From Candidatus Thorarchaeota archaeon (GTDB taxonomy: Archaea; Asgardarchaeota; Thorarchaeia; Thorarchaeales; Thorarchaeaceae), in contig JAEOUM010000114.1 in assembly GCA_016839275.1 (NCBI GenBank), forward strand, positions 1 to 43,509: DNA of 43,509 nucleotides. The letters are read 5' to 3'. A model generated the notes under the pieces. That model was not told where the DNA came from. It did not search any database and was given only the letters and a program-made list of their open reading frames with translations. This document shows, piece by piece, positions 15,968-24,915 of the stretch. The number at the start of each line of letters is the position of its first letter. Position 1 is the stretch's first letter. A program made the position numbers and the translations under genes.

Positions 15968-17422
15968 ATGGTGTGCATGAATATGGACCCTGAAGATTTA
16001 CTCGTGGAACATGGTTCTGCATTTGATAGACTTGCAGATGCCTTTAGTTCGAGTGATATCTTCAATCGATGGCACGGGACTGAGCTTGTCAGATGGGAAT
16101 CTGATCTCCTTCAGCAATTTAGCGAACGTCTACGAGGTCAGAAGTTTCTATATCGCGGATTTGTCCGACACACTCGTGATCCATCTCTTATTCTTCTAAC
16201 ACCCAGTCCTTGGTTGCTTGAGGGTGAGTTTGTTTTCTTTGAAAGAGAACAGACTATTCCTGAAGATGGCGCATACATCGAAGTGACAGGAAAGAGAATA
16301 GCCGCACCGAGCGTGCTCCAACAATCAAATACAGTTCTTCGAGCCATTGCTGCAGAGTCCTATCAGTCTCTCAATTTGGATTTTGCATCTCAGATTGCTC
16401 CACCACTTAGTCTAAAGGAACTCTCCAATATGCTATTCGAGCGCGTTGGAATAGCGGAGGCTAGCAAGCGGGTCTTTGCGCGACTTTTCGTTTCCAGTCC
16501 GCCCTTTCAAGATGCTATTGGTGGACTCACAACTGGAATTCAGGCTATTGCTTCTATGACAGATGTGCGGAGATTTCTCTCTTTCATCAGACATATTCTA
16601 CCACCCTCAATGCGGACGAGGACTATATCCGTCAAAGATGTGCGTGGAATGAAGATTCGAACGCCAAGAATGCTCCGGATTGATATTGGATCACTATCCA
16701 AAGCGCGATTGGAAACAATATGTATACAACGAAAGGATAGCTCTGGTTTCAAGGAGGTTTCAGTTGGTACTTTGACAGAAGCTGAAACAGCCGCACTACC
16801 TGATGTTCCTTTGGCGCTTGCCTCCGAAGATTTTTGGATTGAGACTAGAAATCCAAAGGAACTAAGGTTGCCAATCTTGAAGTCTGCAATCACTTACCAG
16901 TTACTTACACCTATAGTATCACAACGTAGTATTGACTCTAGTACGAAACACGTACTCTCAAGATTGGAAACACTACAAGAGAGCTTTGATCTTGGGGAAA
17001 CCGCATTGGCAAGAGGAAATGTGCTTGATGCGGATGCTTTAGGCAGACCATTGAGCACTCTAAAAATAGCACGCTCAAATGCTCGAGCAGCCTGGAATGA
17101 AAAAGTCACTGTCACTGATATAAAACATGCTTGGGATCGAATTCTTGAACCCGCATTAAAAGAGTTCATAGAAATATCTGAGATTAAAAGAACCTCGGAA
17201 GCAGATTGGGGTAAAGGCAGTCGGATTGACAAATTCAACACTAAGGTCTTGAAAGCCATTCGGACACTTGACACCGGAAAGCGAGGATATCTTGGTCCAA
17301 CTCTTGACGAAATTGCTCAAGAGGCTGGTGTTGAAAACTATGTTGCTGCAGAGACCTTGACGCGGATGAAAGACAGTGGTGTCCTATACGAACCGCGGCC
17401 AGGTCACTACAGACTTGTTTGA
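15968..17422 (+). CDS. MCM-like protein lacking a Walker A motif (putative)
   Basis: About 484 aa from the ATG at 15968 (other in-frame ATGs at 15977 and 15983). The final ~150 residues look like the C-terminal part of archaeal MCM helicases: STLKIARSNARAAWNEKVTV followed by TDIKHAWDRI, matching the MCM lid/sensor-2 helix pattern, then a winged helix ending in LYEPRPGHYRLV, very like the MCM wH tail. An earlier VGIAEASKRVFARLFVSS sits where MCM has its 'G-x-x-x-x-K-x-A-x-x-x-x-L-F-G-G' segment. The expected GDPGxxKS P-loop and Walker B are absent. This could be an inactive MCM paralog; an unrelated DNA-binding protein is the alternative. It forms a likely operon with the methyltransferase. 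Confidence 0.55.
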   Translation: MVCMNMDPEDLLVEHGSAFDRLADAFSSSDIFNRWHGTELVRWESDLLQQFSERLRGQKFLYRGFVRHTRDPSLILLTPSPWLLEGEFVFFEREQTIPEDGAYIEVTGKRIAAPSVLQQSNTVLRAIAAESYQSLNLDFASQIAPPLSLKELSNMLFERVGIAEASKRVFARLFVSSPPFQDAIGGLTTGIQAIASMTDVRRFLSFIRHILPPSMRTRTISVKDVRGMKIRTPRMLRIDIGSLSKARLETICIQRKDSSGFKEVSVGTLTEAETAALPDVPLALASEDFWIETRNPKELRLPILKSAITYQLLTPIVSQRSIDSSTKHVLSRLETLQESFDLGETALARGNVLDADALGRPLSTLKIARSNARAAWNEKVTVTDIKHAWDRILEPALKEFIEISEIKRTSEADWGKGSRIDKFNTKVLKAIRTLDTGKRGYLGPTLDEIAQEAGVENYVAAETLTRMKDSGVLYEPRPGHYRLV

Positions 17423-17424
17423 AT

Positions 17425-18021
17425 CTATGGAAATGCTTTGTTGAACTCTTCGGTTTCGTCGCCCTCTTCTATGATTTCAATATCTTGTACACCAACACGC
17501 TCTGCATCATATCTCCTAGCTAGAATGTTTCCATCAAACTTCTCCCTGGCTGATGCTCCCTTTCCTCGCCAGACCCAAATATCATCCCAAGTATCGAGAA
17601 TGAAGACGTCATCTGTCTTCAACGAATTCTTGTTCAAGGGGACTTCTGCGAAGAAGGTTTCATTGCCCTCACGATGGACTTTCCAGAGCTTGTATTCGTG
17701 GGTTTCAAGGTGGACTTTTCTAAGAATTCCTTCGGTATCCTCATCTGTGAGCCTGAAATCATCGAATAGGGCTTTAAACTCAGGAGGTTCGCTACCTCCT
17801 TCAATACGGTCGATATCGGCCTTTCCTTCTCGTTCCGTATCCCGCATCACTGCAGTAGCAGCTGTCAGGAATTTTTCATCAACAGTCGACTTGGGACCTA
17901 TCCAGAGATAGATCTTCGGCCCTGCATCCACAAGGTAGCAGTCTCCTCTTCCGAACGCTCCTGGATTTGGCATCTTGACAAGCCGACCTTTCTGAATGTG
18001 GTATGTAGTCGGTTCTTTCAT
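17425..18021 (-). CDS. Two-domain gelsolin-like protein
   Basis: 198 aa with two gelsolin repeats. Repeat 1 (about 1-95): GRGDCYLVDAGPKIYLWIGP, then a helix and FKALFDDF. Repeat 2 (about 105-198): LKTDDVFILDTWDDIWVWRG, then helix AREKFDGNILARRY and ending EEFNKAFP. Each has the family pattern 'D-x-Y/F-x-L/I-D... x-I-W/Y-x-W-x-G' and acidic residues at the usual calcium-site positions. Published work showed that comparable Asgard gelsolins act on actin filaments. The same genome segment carries an actin at 1-945. It lies convergent to the MCM-like gene, with stops two bases apart. ATG start. Confidence 0.93.
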   Translation of the reverse strand: MKEPTTYHIQKGRLVKMPNPGAFGRGDCYLVDAGPKIYLWIGPKSTVDEKFLTAATAVMRDTEREGKADIDRIEGGSEPPEFKALFDDFRLTDEDTEGILRKVHLETHEYKLWKVHREGNETFFAEVPLNKNSLKTDDVFILDTWDDIWVWRGKGASAREKFDGNILARRYDAERVGVQDIEIIEEGDETEEFNKAFP

Positions 18022-18067
18022 GGTATTTTCATCAACTGATTTTGACTTAAGTGATATTTGCGTGTCT

Positions 18068-18721
18068 TTACCACACGAAAACTAGAGTAACATTGTAGGA
18101 ATATTCAACCAAATCTCCATAACTCCATGCCCATGTTTCCATTGTTAAAGGCACTCCTGTGTTCAAAGAGCAGATGCAATTCCAGCCAACCCCGTTATTG
18201 ACGCCATATGAAATGTATCCCAAGTAGAATGAATTTTCTGTGAAATATGAAATGTATGACTCTGCTGTGGAATTGATTGGTTGTACAAGATTGTCTGGGT
18301 AAAACGAGTCAAGCAGGTTCCAAGGGCCTCGTGGGAGGAAGCAACTTGATCCGAGACTACTCATTTCAGAAAACAGATTCAGGGGTATTCCTGTACCATT
18401 TTCAAAGCTTATCTGAGTCTTCATGTATCCTATCACTTGTTCTGCAAAGGTTTCTCCATCGATGATCATAGAGTCAGTTGGAAGAGACACGATTTCTAAC
18501 CTAAGCCTAGTGTTATTTAGAACAGCCTGTGCGACAGGGAATATCGTAGACCCGGTTTCTCTGTATCCCACTACAGAAACCTCGAAGATGAACTGCTCTC
18601 CTTCCTGCACCTGCCATCTGAAATATAGATAATCTCTGAGACTCTCTGTTGATACCGACACTAGTAAGGCTACTACTATCGTTAGAGTGACAGCAACAGT
18701 AATCTTCCTATGATATCGCAT
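18068..18721 (-). CDS. Membrane-anchored extracytoplasmic protein, unknown
   Basis: About 217 aa from the ATG at 18721; an upstream in-frame start at 18757 only adds 12 residues before the basic MRYHRK. That basic stretch and the TVAVTLTIVVALLVSV helix make an N-terminal signal anchor. The rest is rich in aromatic, Ser, Thr and Asn residues and beta-like, with no motif I recognise. It likely faces outside the cell. It is divergent to the DNA glycosylase gene. Confidence 0.65.
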   Translation of the reverse strand: MRYHRKITVAVTLTIVVALLVSVSTESLRDYLYFRWQVQEGEQFIFEVSVVGYRETGSTIFPVAQAVLNNTRLRLEIVSLPTDSMIIDGETFAEQVIGYMKTQISFENGTGIPLNLFSEMSSLGSSCFLPRGPWNLLDSFYPDNLVQPINSTAESYISYFTENSFYLGYISYGVNNGVGWNCICSLNTGVPLTMETWAWSYGDLVEYSYNVTLVFVW

Positions 18722-18834
18722 AACAGCGTTCTCCTCAACGAGAAAATAGACAATCATCCTGCCTTTTGGTCGTTATGTTTTACCTATACATACTGTTCTT
18801 ATCTTCAGGATGTACATTTTTAGAGAGACTCAAT

Positions 18835-19638
18835 ATGCCCGAACTCCCAGAATTGAATGTGATAAGTGAACGACTCACTGCCCTGCTATCCGGCCAATCA
18901 ATAACAAAGATCTCAGTCTTTAATCATCTTGTCATACATGGATTACCTGTTGAAGATTTTTCCAAGCGTGCAGTTGGAGAAGCATTCCAGAAGTGCGAAG
19001 CTGATGGGAAATTCCTGATAATGACCCTCGAAAATTATGAAATTGTCATCAATCCTATGTTGACGGGAAAGTTCAGAGTTTTCACACGGTACAGAAATCC
19101 TACTAAAATGGACATGTTATCCATTCAGACCGATGGCCCTTCCATCTGGTATTCGGATACTAAGAAGATGGGTCGGGTATATCTTGTTCCAAGAGGTGAT
19201 TATTCCTCAGTGGCTGGATTTAGTGATCGAGGTCCTTCAGCAATGGATCCTGCGTTGACCTTAGATAGCTTCATTCTACGATTAAAACGGTTTAATGGCC
19301 AGATAAAGAATGTATTGCGCAATCAAAGGTTTCTGAAGGGGATAGGAAACGCGTATGCTGATGAAATTCTCCTTTATGCTGGAATCCTCCCCTTTAGGAA
19401 GCGGTCCTCACTAAATCTTCAAGAAGTGGAAAGGCTCTTTGTATCTATGAAGAAGGTTCTAACTCGTATTGAAGAAATTCTTGTAGAGAGGTCACTCGAT
19501 GACATAACTACGGAGAAACGGGACTTCTTGATGATTCACAACAAAGGTGGAGGTATTTGCCCTCTTTGCGGTGGACGAGTTTCTGAGGTACGTGCAAACC
19601 GTTTCAAGACAAGTTATTGTCAATCATGTCAAAAGTAG
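18835..19638 (+). CDS. Fpg/Nei family DNA glycosylase (AP lyase)
   Basis: Base-excision repair enzyme, 267 aa. The ATG at 18835 is chosen because it yields MPELPELNVI; Pro2 (Schiff-base nucleophile) and Glu3 are the catalytic N-terminus of the family. The H2TH region holds LKGIGNAYADEILLYAGILP, and the C-terminal zinc finger is C-P-L-C...C-Q-S-C. The finger is complete. Whether it prefers oxidised purines (Fpg) or pyrimidines (Nei) cannot be said. Fpg/Nei members are uncommon in archaea, so bacterial ancestry is likely (inference). Confidence 0.93.
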   Translation: MPELPELNVISERLTALLSGQSITKISVFNHLVIHGLPVEDFSKRAVGEAFQKCEADGKFLIMTLENYEIVINPMLTGKFRVFTRYRNPTKMDMLSIQTDGPSIWYSDTKKMGRVYLVPRGDYSSVAGFSDRGPSAMDPALTLDSFILRLKRFNGQIKNVLRNQRFLKGIGNAYADEILLYAGILPFRKRSSLNLQEVERLFVSMKKVLTRIEEILVERSLDDITTEKRDFLMIHNKGGGICPLCGGRVSEVRANRFKTSYCQSCQK

Positions 19639-19705
19639 TAGATTGTCAAAATACTAATCAGGTGGCTTTGTTCCTGTTGTAATAGAACTCGGGAGCTGAG
19701 AAGAG

Positions 19706-20887
19706 ATGGACAAGTGGGAAGAAACCTTTCTTCGAGAGTTGGTTGAGCTAGATACTAATAGCGATGAGAAGAAGAATTACCAAGAATGTGCCGAAGTGGT
19801 GAAACGATACTGCGAGGAGGCTGGTCTCAAGGTTGAGATCTTTGACTCGAAACATGACGATCTTCCACAACCTAATGTCGTTGCGACCTTAGATGTAGGG
19901 GCAAAGAAGACCATTCTCCTTTGCACACACTATGATGTGGTTCCTCCTGGAGATGTAGAGGACTGGAAATTTTCACCCTTCAAACTAACAATCAAGGGTG
20001 GTAAAGCTTATGGTCGTGGTGTCAGTGATAATAAAGGAAATATCGTTGCTTCGGTAAGTGCGGCAAAAGAACTCATCAAGAAAGAGTCTGCAAAAGTGAA
20101 CTGGAAGATTTTAATCAGTCCAAACGAAGAGATAGGCGGAGAATATGGTATTGACTACCTAATGAACGGGCCACCAAAGATACAAGGTGATTTTGGAATT
20201 GTTGTGGACTCTGGACCAGAGTATGTAAGCATTGGGGCAAGTGGTGTTATTGCAGGAACAATAACAGTTCACGGAGTCCAAGGGCATGCAGGGTATCCTT
20301 TCAAATTTGCTAATGCAATCCATCTCTCAGTACCTCTGATGCAGGTCATGTTAGATTATGTTGATGTCCGTAGGAAAGTGGAATCGGAATTCCCTGCTCC
20401 TCCAGGTAGCCCACACCGTACCCTCTGGGGTAGATTCTCGATGACTGTCTATAAGGCGGGAAGCAAGACAAACACTATTCCTGGAAAAGCTGAGATTTCC
20501 TTTGACTGTAGAACTATTCCTGAGGAAAATGTCGAAGATGTCACTAAAGACATTGCAGAATTCCTAGAAAAAGCCAAGGAGGAAACATGTGTTGAGGCGA
20601 CTCTTGAGTTTAAGACAAAACATGCCGGATGGGGGTCGGATCCAGAAAATCACTTCATCAAGAAATTCCATTCTAGTGTTAGAGAAGTGGCTGACCCAGA
20701 CATTCCAATATCTGCAGATCTTGGTGGAAACGACGGTCACTACTTCACATCTCACGGTATTCCTACTGCCTGCTTTGGTACTTTGCGGGATGATAATAAT
20801 TACCACGGTATTGACGAGTTCATGCATCTTGATGATTTTGAAACTGTGAAGAAAGTACTAATCCATTTTGCAGAGACGTGTGAATAA
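19706..20887 (+). CDS. M20 family metallopeptidase / deacylase
   Basis: 393 aa. LLCTHYDVVPPGD has the metal His and Asp; GRGVSDNKGNIVASVSAAKE has the bridging Asp; ISPNEEIGGEYG has the catalytic Glu-Glu pair; the C-terminal GGNDGHYF and NYHGIDEFMHLDDF supply the last metal histidine region. This is the ArgE/DapE/CPG2/CNDP branch, distinct from the AbgB-like enzyme at 9305-10807. Substrate unknown. ATG start with GAGAAGAG ahead. The next gene's ATG comes directly after its TAA, so the two are probably cotranscribed. Confidence 0.9.
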   Translation: MDKWEETFLRELVELDTNSDEKKNYQECAEVVKRYCEEAGLKVEIFDSKHDDLPQPNVVATLDVGAKKTILLCTHYDVVPPGDVEDWKFSPFKLTIKGGKAYGRGVSDNKGNIVASVSAAKELIKKESAKVNWKILISPNEEIGGEYGIDYLMNGPPKIQGDFGIVVDSGPEYVSIGASGVIAGTITVHGVQGHAGYPFKFANAIHLSVPLMQVMLDYVDVRRKVESEFPAPPGSPHRTLWGRFSMTVYKAGSKTNTIPGKAEISFDCRTIPEENVEDVTKDIAEFLEKAKEETCVEATLEFKTKHAGWGSDPENHFIKKFHSSVREVADPDIPISADLGGNDGHYFTSHGIPTACFGTLRDDNNYHGIDEFMHLDDFETVKKVLIHFAETCE

Positions 20888-22012
20888 ATGGTTGACATTC
20901 ATGATCTTGAGATAGGAGCTCCGGGACCATTCCTTCCTCCTTGGGAGAATGCTCTGAAGAATGCCAAGACAATAGATGCTTTGGGCTATGACAGTATGGC
21001 ATTCCCTGATCATTTTGCCGGTTTCATTCCTGAAAGTGTTTGGACTGCTGATATAACACCATTGGCATTTCTTCAACAGTCTCCACATACATACTACGAA
21101 CTTGGTACCATTATGGGTGCTTGTGCGGCTGTTACGGAAAACGTGAAGTTAATCTCGTCCGTTACAGAGCCTATCAGACGACATCCTGCGCTCATTGCAC
21201 AGACATTTCTGACATTGGATCATATCAGCAATGGACGAACGGTTCTTGGAATAGGTACTGGAGAACTTGAGAATATTGAGCCCTATGGTCTCACATATCG
21301 GGGGCAGGTTGGAAGACTGAAGGAGGCTCTTCAAATCATTCGTCTGATTTGGGAAACCCATGAACCCTTCGATTTTGAAGGGAAGTACTGGACTCTGAAG
21401 GACGCTGTAATGTCTCTACGCTCCTCAGCTGAGGGAAAGCCGCCTCCTATATGGATTGCTGCTCACGGTCCCAAAATGCTTGAAATCACTGCAGAGTATG
21501 GTGATGGATGGTTGCCAACCCTTCTACAGCCAAATGACTATGGCGAACGACTCAAGACTATACATGCGCATCGTAAAAAGAAAGATAGAACTGGCATCTT
21601 TACAGCTGCGTTATGGAACTGGTGTATTCTTGATAGTGAACCAACAGAATGTGAACGGATGATGAATACTCCCCTTGCAAAGGCATTCGCACTTCTACTA
21701 CCAGCAAGCGACTGGAGAAAATTAGGTTATGATCACCCCTTTGGAGAGGAGTTTCATTCTCTCACAAATTACATTCCAATGCGCTATGACCGAGAAACAA
21801 CTCTAAGAGCAATTGATTCAGTTCCACGGGAAGTCCTAGAGAATTTCTACATGATGGGTGATGCAGAGCACATTATCAAGAAACTTGAGGCGTACTGCGC
21901 AGAAGGTCTGCAGCATATAATCCTCTGGAATACGACTGGGATGTACGATCTCTCGAAGACCAGGTCCTCCTATAGTGTGATGAAGGAGATTCTCTCATAT
22001 GTCAAGGGATAG
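20888..22012 (+). CDS. LLM-class flavin-dependent (probably F420) oxidoreductase
   Basis: 374 aa of the luciferase-like TIM-barrel family. MAFPDHFAGFIP, LISSVTEPIRRHPALIAQTFLTLD, ISNGRTVLGIGTGE and PPIWIAAHGPKMLEITAEYGDGW are characteristic. F420 is the likely cofactor, given resemblance to Mer-like and phthiodiolone-reductase-like enzymes. The gene begins immediately after the stop of the M20 gene and overlaps the ITPase gene by 14 bases, indicating tight coupling. Confidence 0.92.
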   Translation: MVDIHDLEIGAPGPFLPPWENALKNAKTIDALGYDSMAFPDHFAGFIPESVWTADITPLAFLQQSPHTYYELGTIMGACAAVTENVKLISSVTEPIRRHPALIAQTFLTLDHISNGRTVLGIGTGELENIEPYGLTYRGQVGRLKEALQIIRLIWETHEPFDFEGKYWTLKDAVMSLRSSAEGKPPPIWIAAHGPKMLEITAEYGDGWLPTLLQPNDYGERLKTIHAHRKKKDRTGIFTAALWNWCILDSEPTECERMMNTPLAKAFALLLPASDWRKLGYDHPFGEEFHSLTNYIPMRYDRETTLRAIDSVPREVLENFYMMGDAEHIIKKLEAYCAEGLQHIILWNTTGMYDLSKTRSSYSVMKEILSYVKG

Positions 22013-22571
22013 AATTGTCTTGGTCACACAGAACAAGCACAAGCTCGCAGAGCTCAAACCGCTCTTCGATGAGTATAAGATTCCATTCGAAACCACTGAC
22101 CTTGAGAAACTTGAGATTCGGTCGCAAGATGTAGAGGAGATTGCGCTCACTGCGGCAAAACATGCCCATGAAATTTTGAACTGCCCTGTTGTCGTGGATG
22201 ATACTGGGTTCTTTGTTTCAGCACTTAATGATTTTCCAGGTTCCTATGCTGCATACTTTTTACAAACCATCGGCTACAATGGAGTTCTCAGACTGCTTGA
22301 AGGAACTCTAGACAGATCCGCAAAATTTGTAACAGCTGTCGCATTTTGTGATGAGAAGAACCTGAAATCATTCCTAGGTCAGATGCATGGCACAATCAGT
22401 ACAAGCCCCTCTGGCAAGGGCGGGTTTGGGTATGACCCGATTTTCATTCCAAATGGTTTCTCTAATACATATGCTCAGCTGTCCCTCTCAGAGAAGATCC
22501 AAATTTCCCATCGAACCAAGGCTTTCAGAGCCTTTCTAGAGTGGAGGACAAGTATACCTGAGAATCCTTAA
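21999..22571 (+). CDS. XTP/dITP pyrophosphatase (RdgB/HAM1)
   Basis: House-cleaning hydrolase of non-canonical purine nucleoside triphosphates, 190 aa. VTQNKHKLAELKPLF is the T-x-N-x-x-K substrate motif, VVVDDTGFFVSALNDFPG the catalytic Asp loop, GKGGFGYDPIFIP the second signature, and SHRTKAF the C-terminal S-H-R-x-x-A motif. All key residues are present. Starts at an ATG inside the end of the upstream LLM gene. Confidence 0.95.
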   Translation: MSRDRIVLVTQNKHKLAELKPLFDEYKIPFETTDLEKLEIRSQDVEEIALTAAKHAHEILNCPVVVDDTGFFVSALNDFPGSYAAYFLQTIGYNGVLRLLEGTLDRSAKFVTAVAFCDEKNLKSFLGQMHGTISTSPSGKGGFGYDPIFIPNGFSNTYAQLSLSEKIQISHRTKAFRAFLEWRTSIPENP

Positions 22572-22606
22572 GTTGGATGAGGACGCCCTAAAACGCGGTG
22601 TTATGG

Positions 22607-23362
22607 ATGTCTGTAAGCGAGGCAACCCTAAAAGCTCTCAAACAACTAGGACTTACTGAGTATGAAACAAATGCCTACCTGACTCTCGTAGCTGGCGGTC
22701 AGATGGCAGCCTCTGATGTATCAGCAAAATCCAAAGTACCCTTCTCACGGATATACGATGTTCTTGGTCGCCTAGAAGAGAAACAATTCATCCAAGTTCG
22801 CAAGGGACGACCCACATCGTATGTTGCTAAAGCTCCAACTGAGGTAATGCGTCTTATTCGCCTTGATTGGGAGGAACGTCTCAAGGAATCAAGTCGTGTG
22901 GTTGTAGAAGAACTTCAACCTCTGTTCGAGCAAGAAACAAAGGTAACGACAAGAGACGTATTTGTTATTCATGGACGGGCTTCGATTTTGGCTAAGGCCA
23001 TGGAGATGCTTGATTCAGCGAAGGAAGAAGTTCTTCTCTCATTGCCATCCTTTGATCTCTCCGCTGAAGATGTAGATACTATTGTCGAAGGAGTACTTAG
23101 TGTCAAAGCACGGGTTGTACGAATTCTCACGTCATCAATAACTGACTCTTTGAAAGATGTTATACCTAAGCAATTTGAAGTTCGAACACGAGAAAGGGTC
23201 TTTGGAGCTGGATTGGTTTGCGATAATCGAGATACCATGATTATGCTTGCAGGCGACGAGGAAAGTGATGAGTTTCTCGGCATTTACAGTAGTCATGCAA
23301 TCTTTGCGGCGATGTCGAGTAGTTATTTCGAATCACTCTGGAAAGACTCTAAACAAATCTGA
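22607..23362 (+). CDS. TrmB-like transcriptional regulator
   Basis: About 251 aa from the ATG at 22607 (GTG at 22598 in frame). The N-terminal TrmB-type wHTH is clear: LGLTEYETNAYLTLV, VSAKSKVPFSRIYDVLGRLEEK and FIQVRKGRPTSYVA. The C-terminal half (about 95-250) corresponds to the TrmB effector region with the PLD-like LSLPSFDLS strand. TrmB proteins regulate sugar and central metabolism genes in archaea. The target here is unknown. Confidence 0.88.
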   Translation: MSVSEATLKALKQLGLTEYETNAYLTLVAGGQMAASDVSAKSKVPFSRIYDVLGRLEEKQFIQVRKGRPTSYVAKAPTEVMRLIRLDWEERLKESSRVVVEELQPLFEQETKVTTRDVFVIHGRASILAKAMEMLDSAKEEVLLSLPSFDLSAEDVDTIVEGVLSVKARVVRILTSSITDSLKDVIPKQFEVRTRERVFGAGLVCDNRDTMIMLAGDEESDEFLGIYSSHAIFAAMSSSYFESLWKDSKQI

Positions 23363-23433
23363 GCTTATATTCTCTCCTGAACATATTCTACCGTTGGTAA
23401 CACTCGCTTTGAATTATCTCGGTGGGAGAAATA

Positions 23434-24855
23434 ATGACGCAGTCTGATTCAGATGACCGTGTTCAGGATGACGAACCAATGCCCAATGATGAGACTCCGA
23501 AACGCGAGAAGAAACTGTCCCCAAGTGCTCAGGCTATTCTGAGGTTTGTAAAGACTTTCGAAGAAGGCGGAACAATTGACGTATTGACTGAAGACGCTGA
23601 TTTTACCCGATTACGACAGATTGTTACATCTTATCGTGGAAGTCTATATGTATCTCTTATGAAACGATTGGAAAAAGTTCTAAAACTAGGAGGTGTGGAA
23701 ATCATCACACAGAGGGATGTGATGAGTCTCATCACCCAGCTCTGGGAAGATAACATATCAACACTCTCGAAGACTGAACTGAATTTTCTTGAAGCCATTG
23801 TTCAGAATCCTGGGGGCTCCCTGAAAGACCTCTCGATGAAAGCGGACCAGAGCTACGCTCAAAGCCGTCGGGCGCAGAAACGCCTTTTTGATAGTGGTAT
23901 TTTGAAGATTGGTGGTATGTTAAATGTGTATCAGATGGGATTAGAGCGTGTTTTGATTGTATTAGAGAGTCCATCTCTCGTGTTGTCCGGACCGTATTGT
24001 CAAAAGAGTCTCTTTATCGACGATAATGATGGTTCACCACTTGTTCTCACAGTAGCAACTGTTCCGTTTTCTAAACGAAAAGAGCTACTCGATATTGTTA
24101 GGAGTCTTAGAAATACTAGTACGAACGCCAAGGTATATGGATTATCTGCGGGGCATCCAAATTTCAACAGCATCTACTTCAATCCGCAGGATGGATGGAA
24201 GGCTCTTGATTTGTTCCACTTCCGCCTCATGTTGCGAAAAGGTAGTGATCCCATCACGATTTCAGGGATTCCTGCACCATCTGCCTCAGAAATCACACGA
24301 ATCAAAAAATCAGACACCTTGGTAATGGATGCATTAGTAGAGAGCCTAGATGGAACTGCAAATGACATCGTAAAAGCCACAAAACTCTCTCAGTCTACAG
24401 CGTTTCGAAAACGTGCCAGTCTTCTTAACGACGGGATAATTCTCCCTCGTGCACGAGTGAATATCCCTCAATTGAGTGATCGTATAGTCGTAGTCTGTAG
24501 TCCAGAAGTGGGCGGTAACATCAGCCCTGGGTGGCATACTTTACCACTGACCTATATGAGCCAAATCTCCAATCTCGAAGATAAATCTGACAAAAAGGTG
24601 TTATTCCTTGCAGCACTCCCCACAGGCTTAGGTAAATCTGTACTTGATGTACTGGATGATGAAACCTCAAAAGTTGACGATTATTCTGCATGGATTGTTG
24701 ACGCGGCAATTGGTGGAACAACCAAGGTTTCTCCCATGTACGATCGTCGTCGAAATGCTTGGGCATGGGATGTTTCAAGACACTTTGATGCCTTAACCTA
24801 CAGCGTTGTGAGACGAGCAGCATCCCCCCATAATATTCACCTTGACCTGGCGTAG
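23434..24855 (+). CDS. Multi-wHTH regulatory protein, unknown
   Basis: About 473 aa; the ATG at 23434 has GGTGGGAG at ribosome-binding distance, so the GTG at 23422 is less likely. Two helix-turn-helix units are visible: TELNFLEAIVQNPGGSLKDL with AQSRRAQKRLFDSGIL (about 117-165), and DALVESLDGTANDI with STAFRKRASLLNDGII (about 300-350). Each is followed by a beta-rich segment (VLIVLESPS..., VVVCSPEVG...), which might be a ligand-sensing domain. The charged N-terminal ~30 residues look disordered. It may be a transcription regulator; I do not recognise the family. Confidence 0.72.
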   Translation: MTQSDSDDRVQDDEPMPNDETPKREKKLSPSAQAILRFVKTFEEGGTIDVLTEDADFTRLRQIVTSYRGSLYVSLMKRLEKVLKLGGVEIITQRDVMSLITQLWEDNISTLSKTELNFLEAIVQNPGGSLKDLSMKADQSYAQSRRAQKRLFDSGILKIGGMLNVYQMGLERVLIVLESPSLVLSGPYCQKSLFIDDNDGSPLVLTVATVPFSKRKELLDIVRSLRNTSTNAKVYGLSAGHPNFNSIYFNPQDGWKALDLFHFRLMLRKGSDPITISGIPAPSASEITRIKKSDTLVMDALVESLDGTANDIVKATKLSQSTAFRKRASLLNDGIILPRARVNIPQLSDRIVVVCSPEVGGNISPGWHTLPLTYMSQISNLEDKSDKKVLFLAALPTGLGKSVLDVLDDETSKVDDYSAWIVDAAIGGTTKVSPMYDRRRNAWAWDVSRHFDALTYSVVRRAASPHNIHLDLA

Positions 24856-24915
24856 ATGTATATATGCGACAAAACCCATATCTGTGCAGTATTCTAGGTC
24901 CAGAGTGATTAATCA

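Noticed and set aside
16894-17274. Minus-strand 126-codon frame inside the MCM-like gene
   Set aside because: Serine/leucine-rich antisense translation without motifs; the plus-strand protein shows a coherent winged-helix C-terminus.
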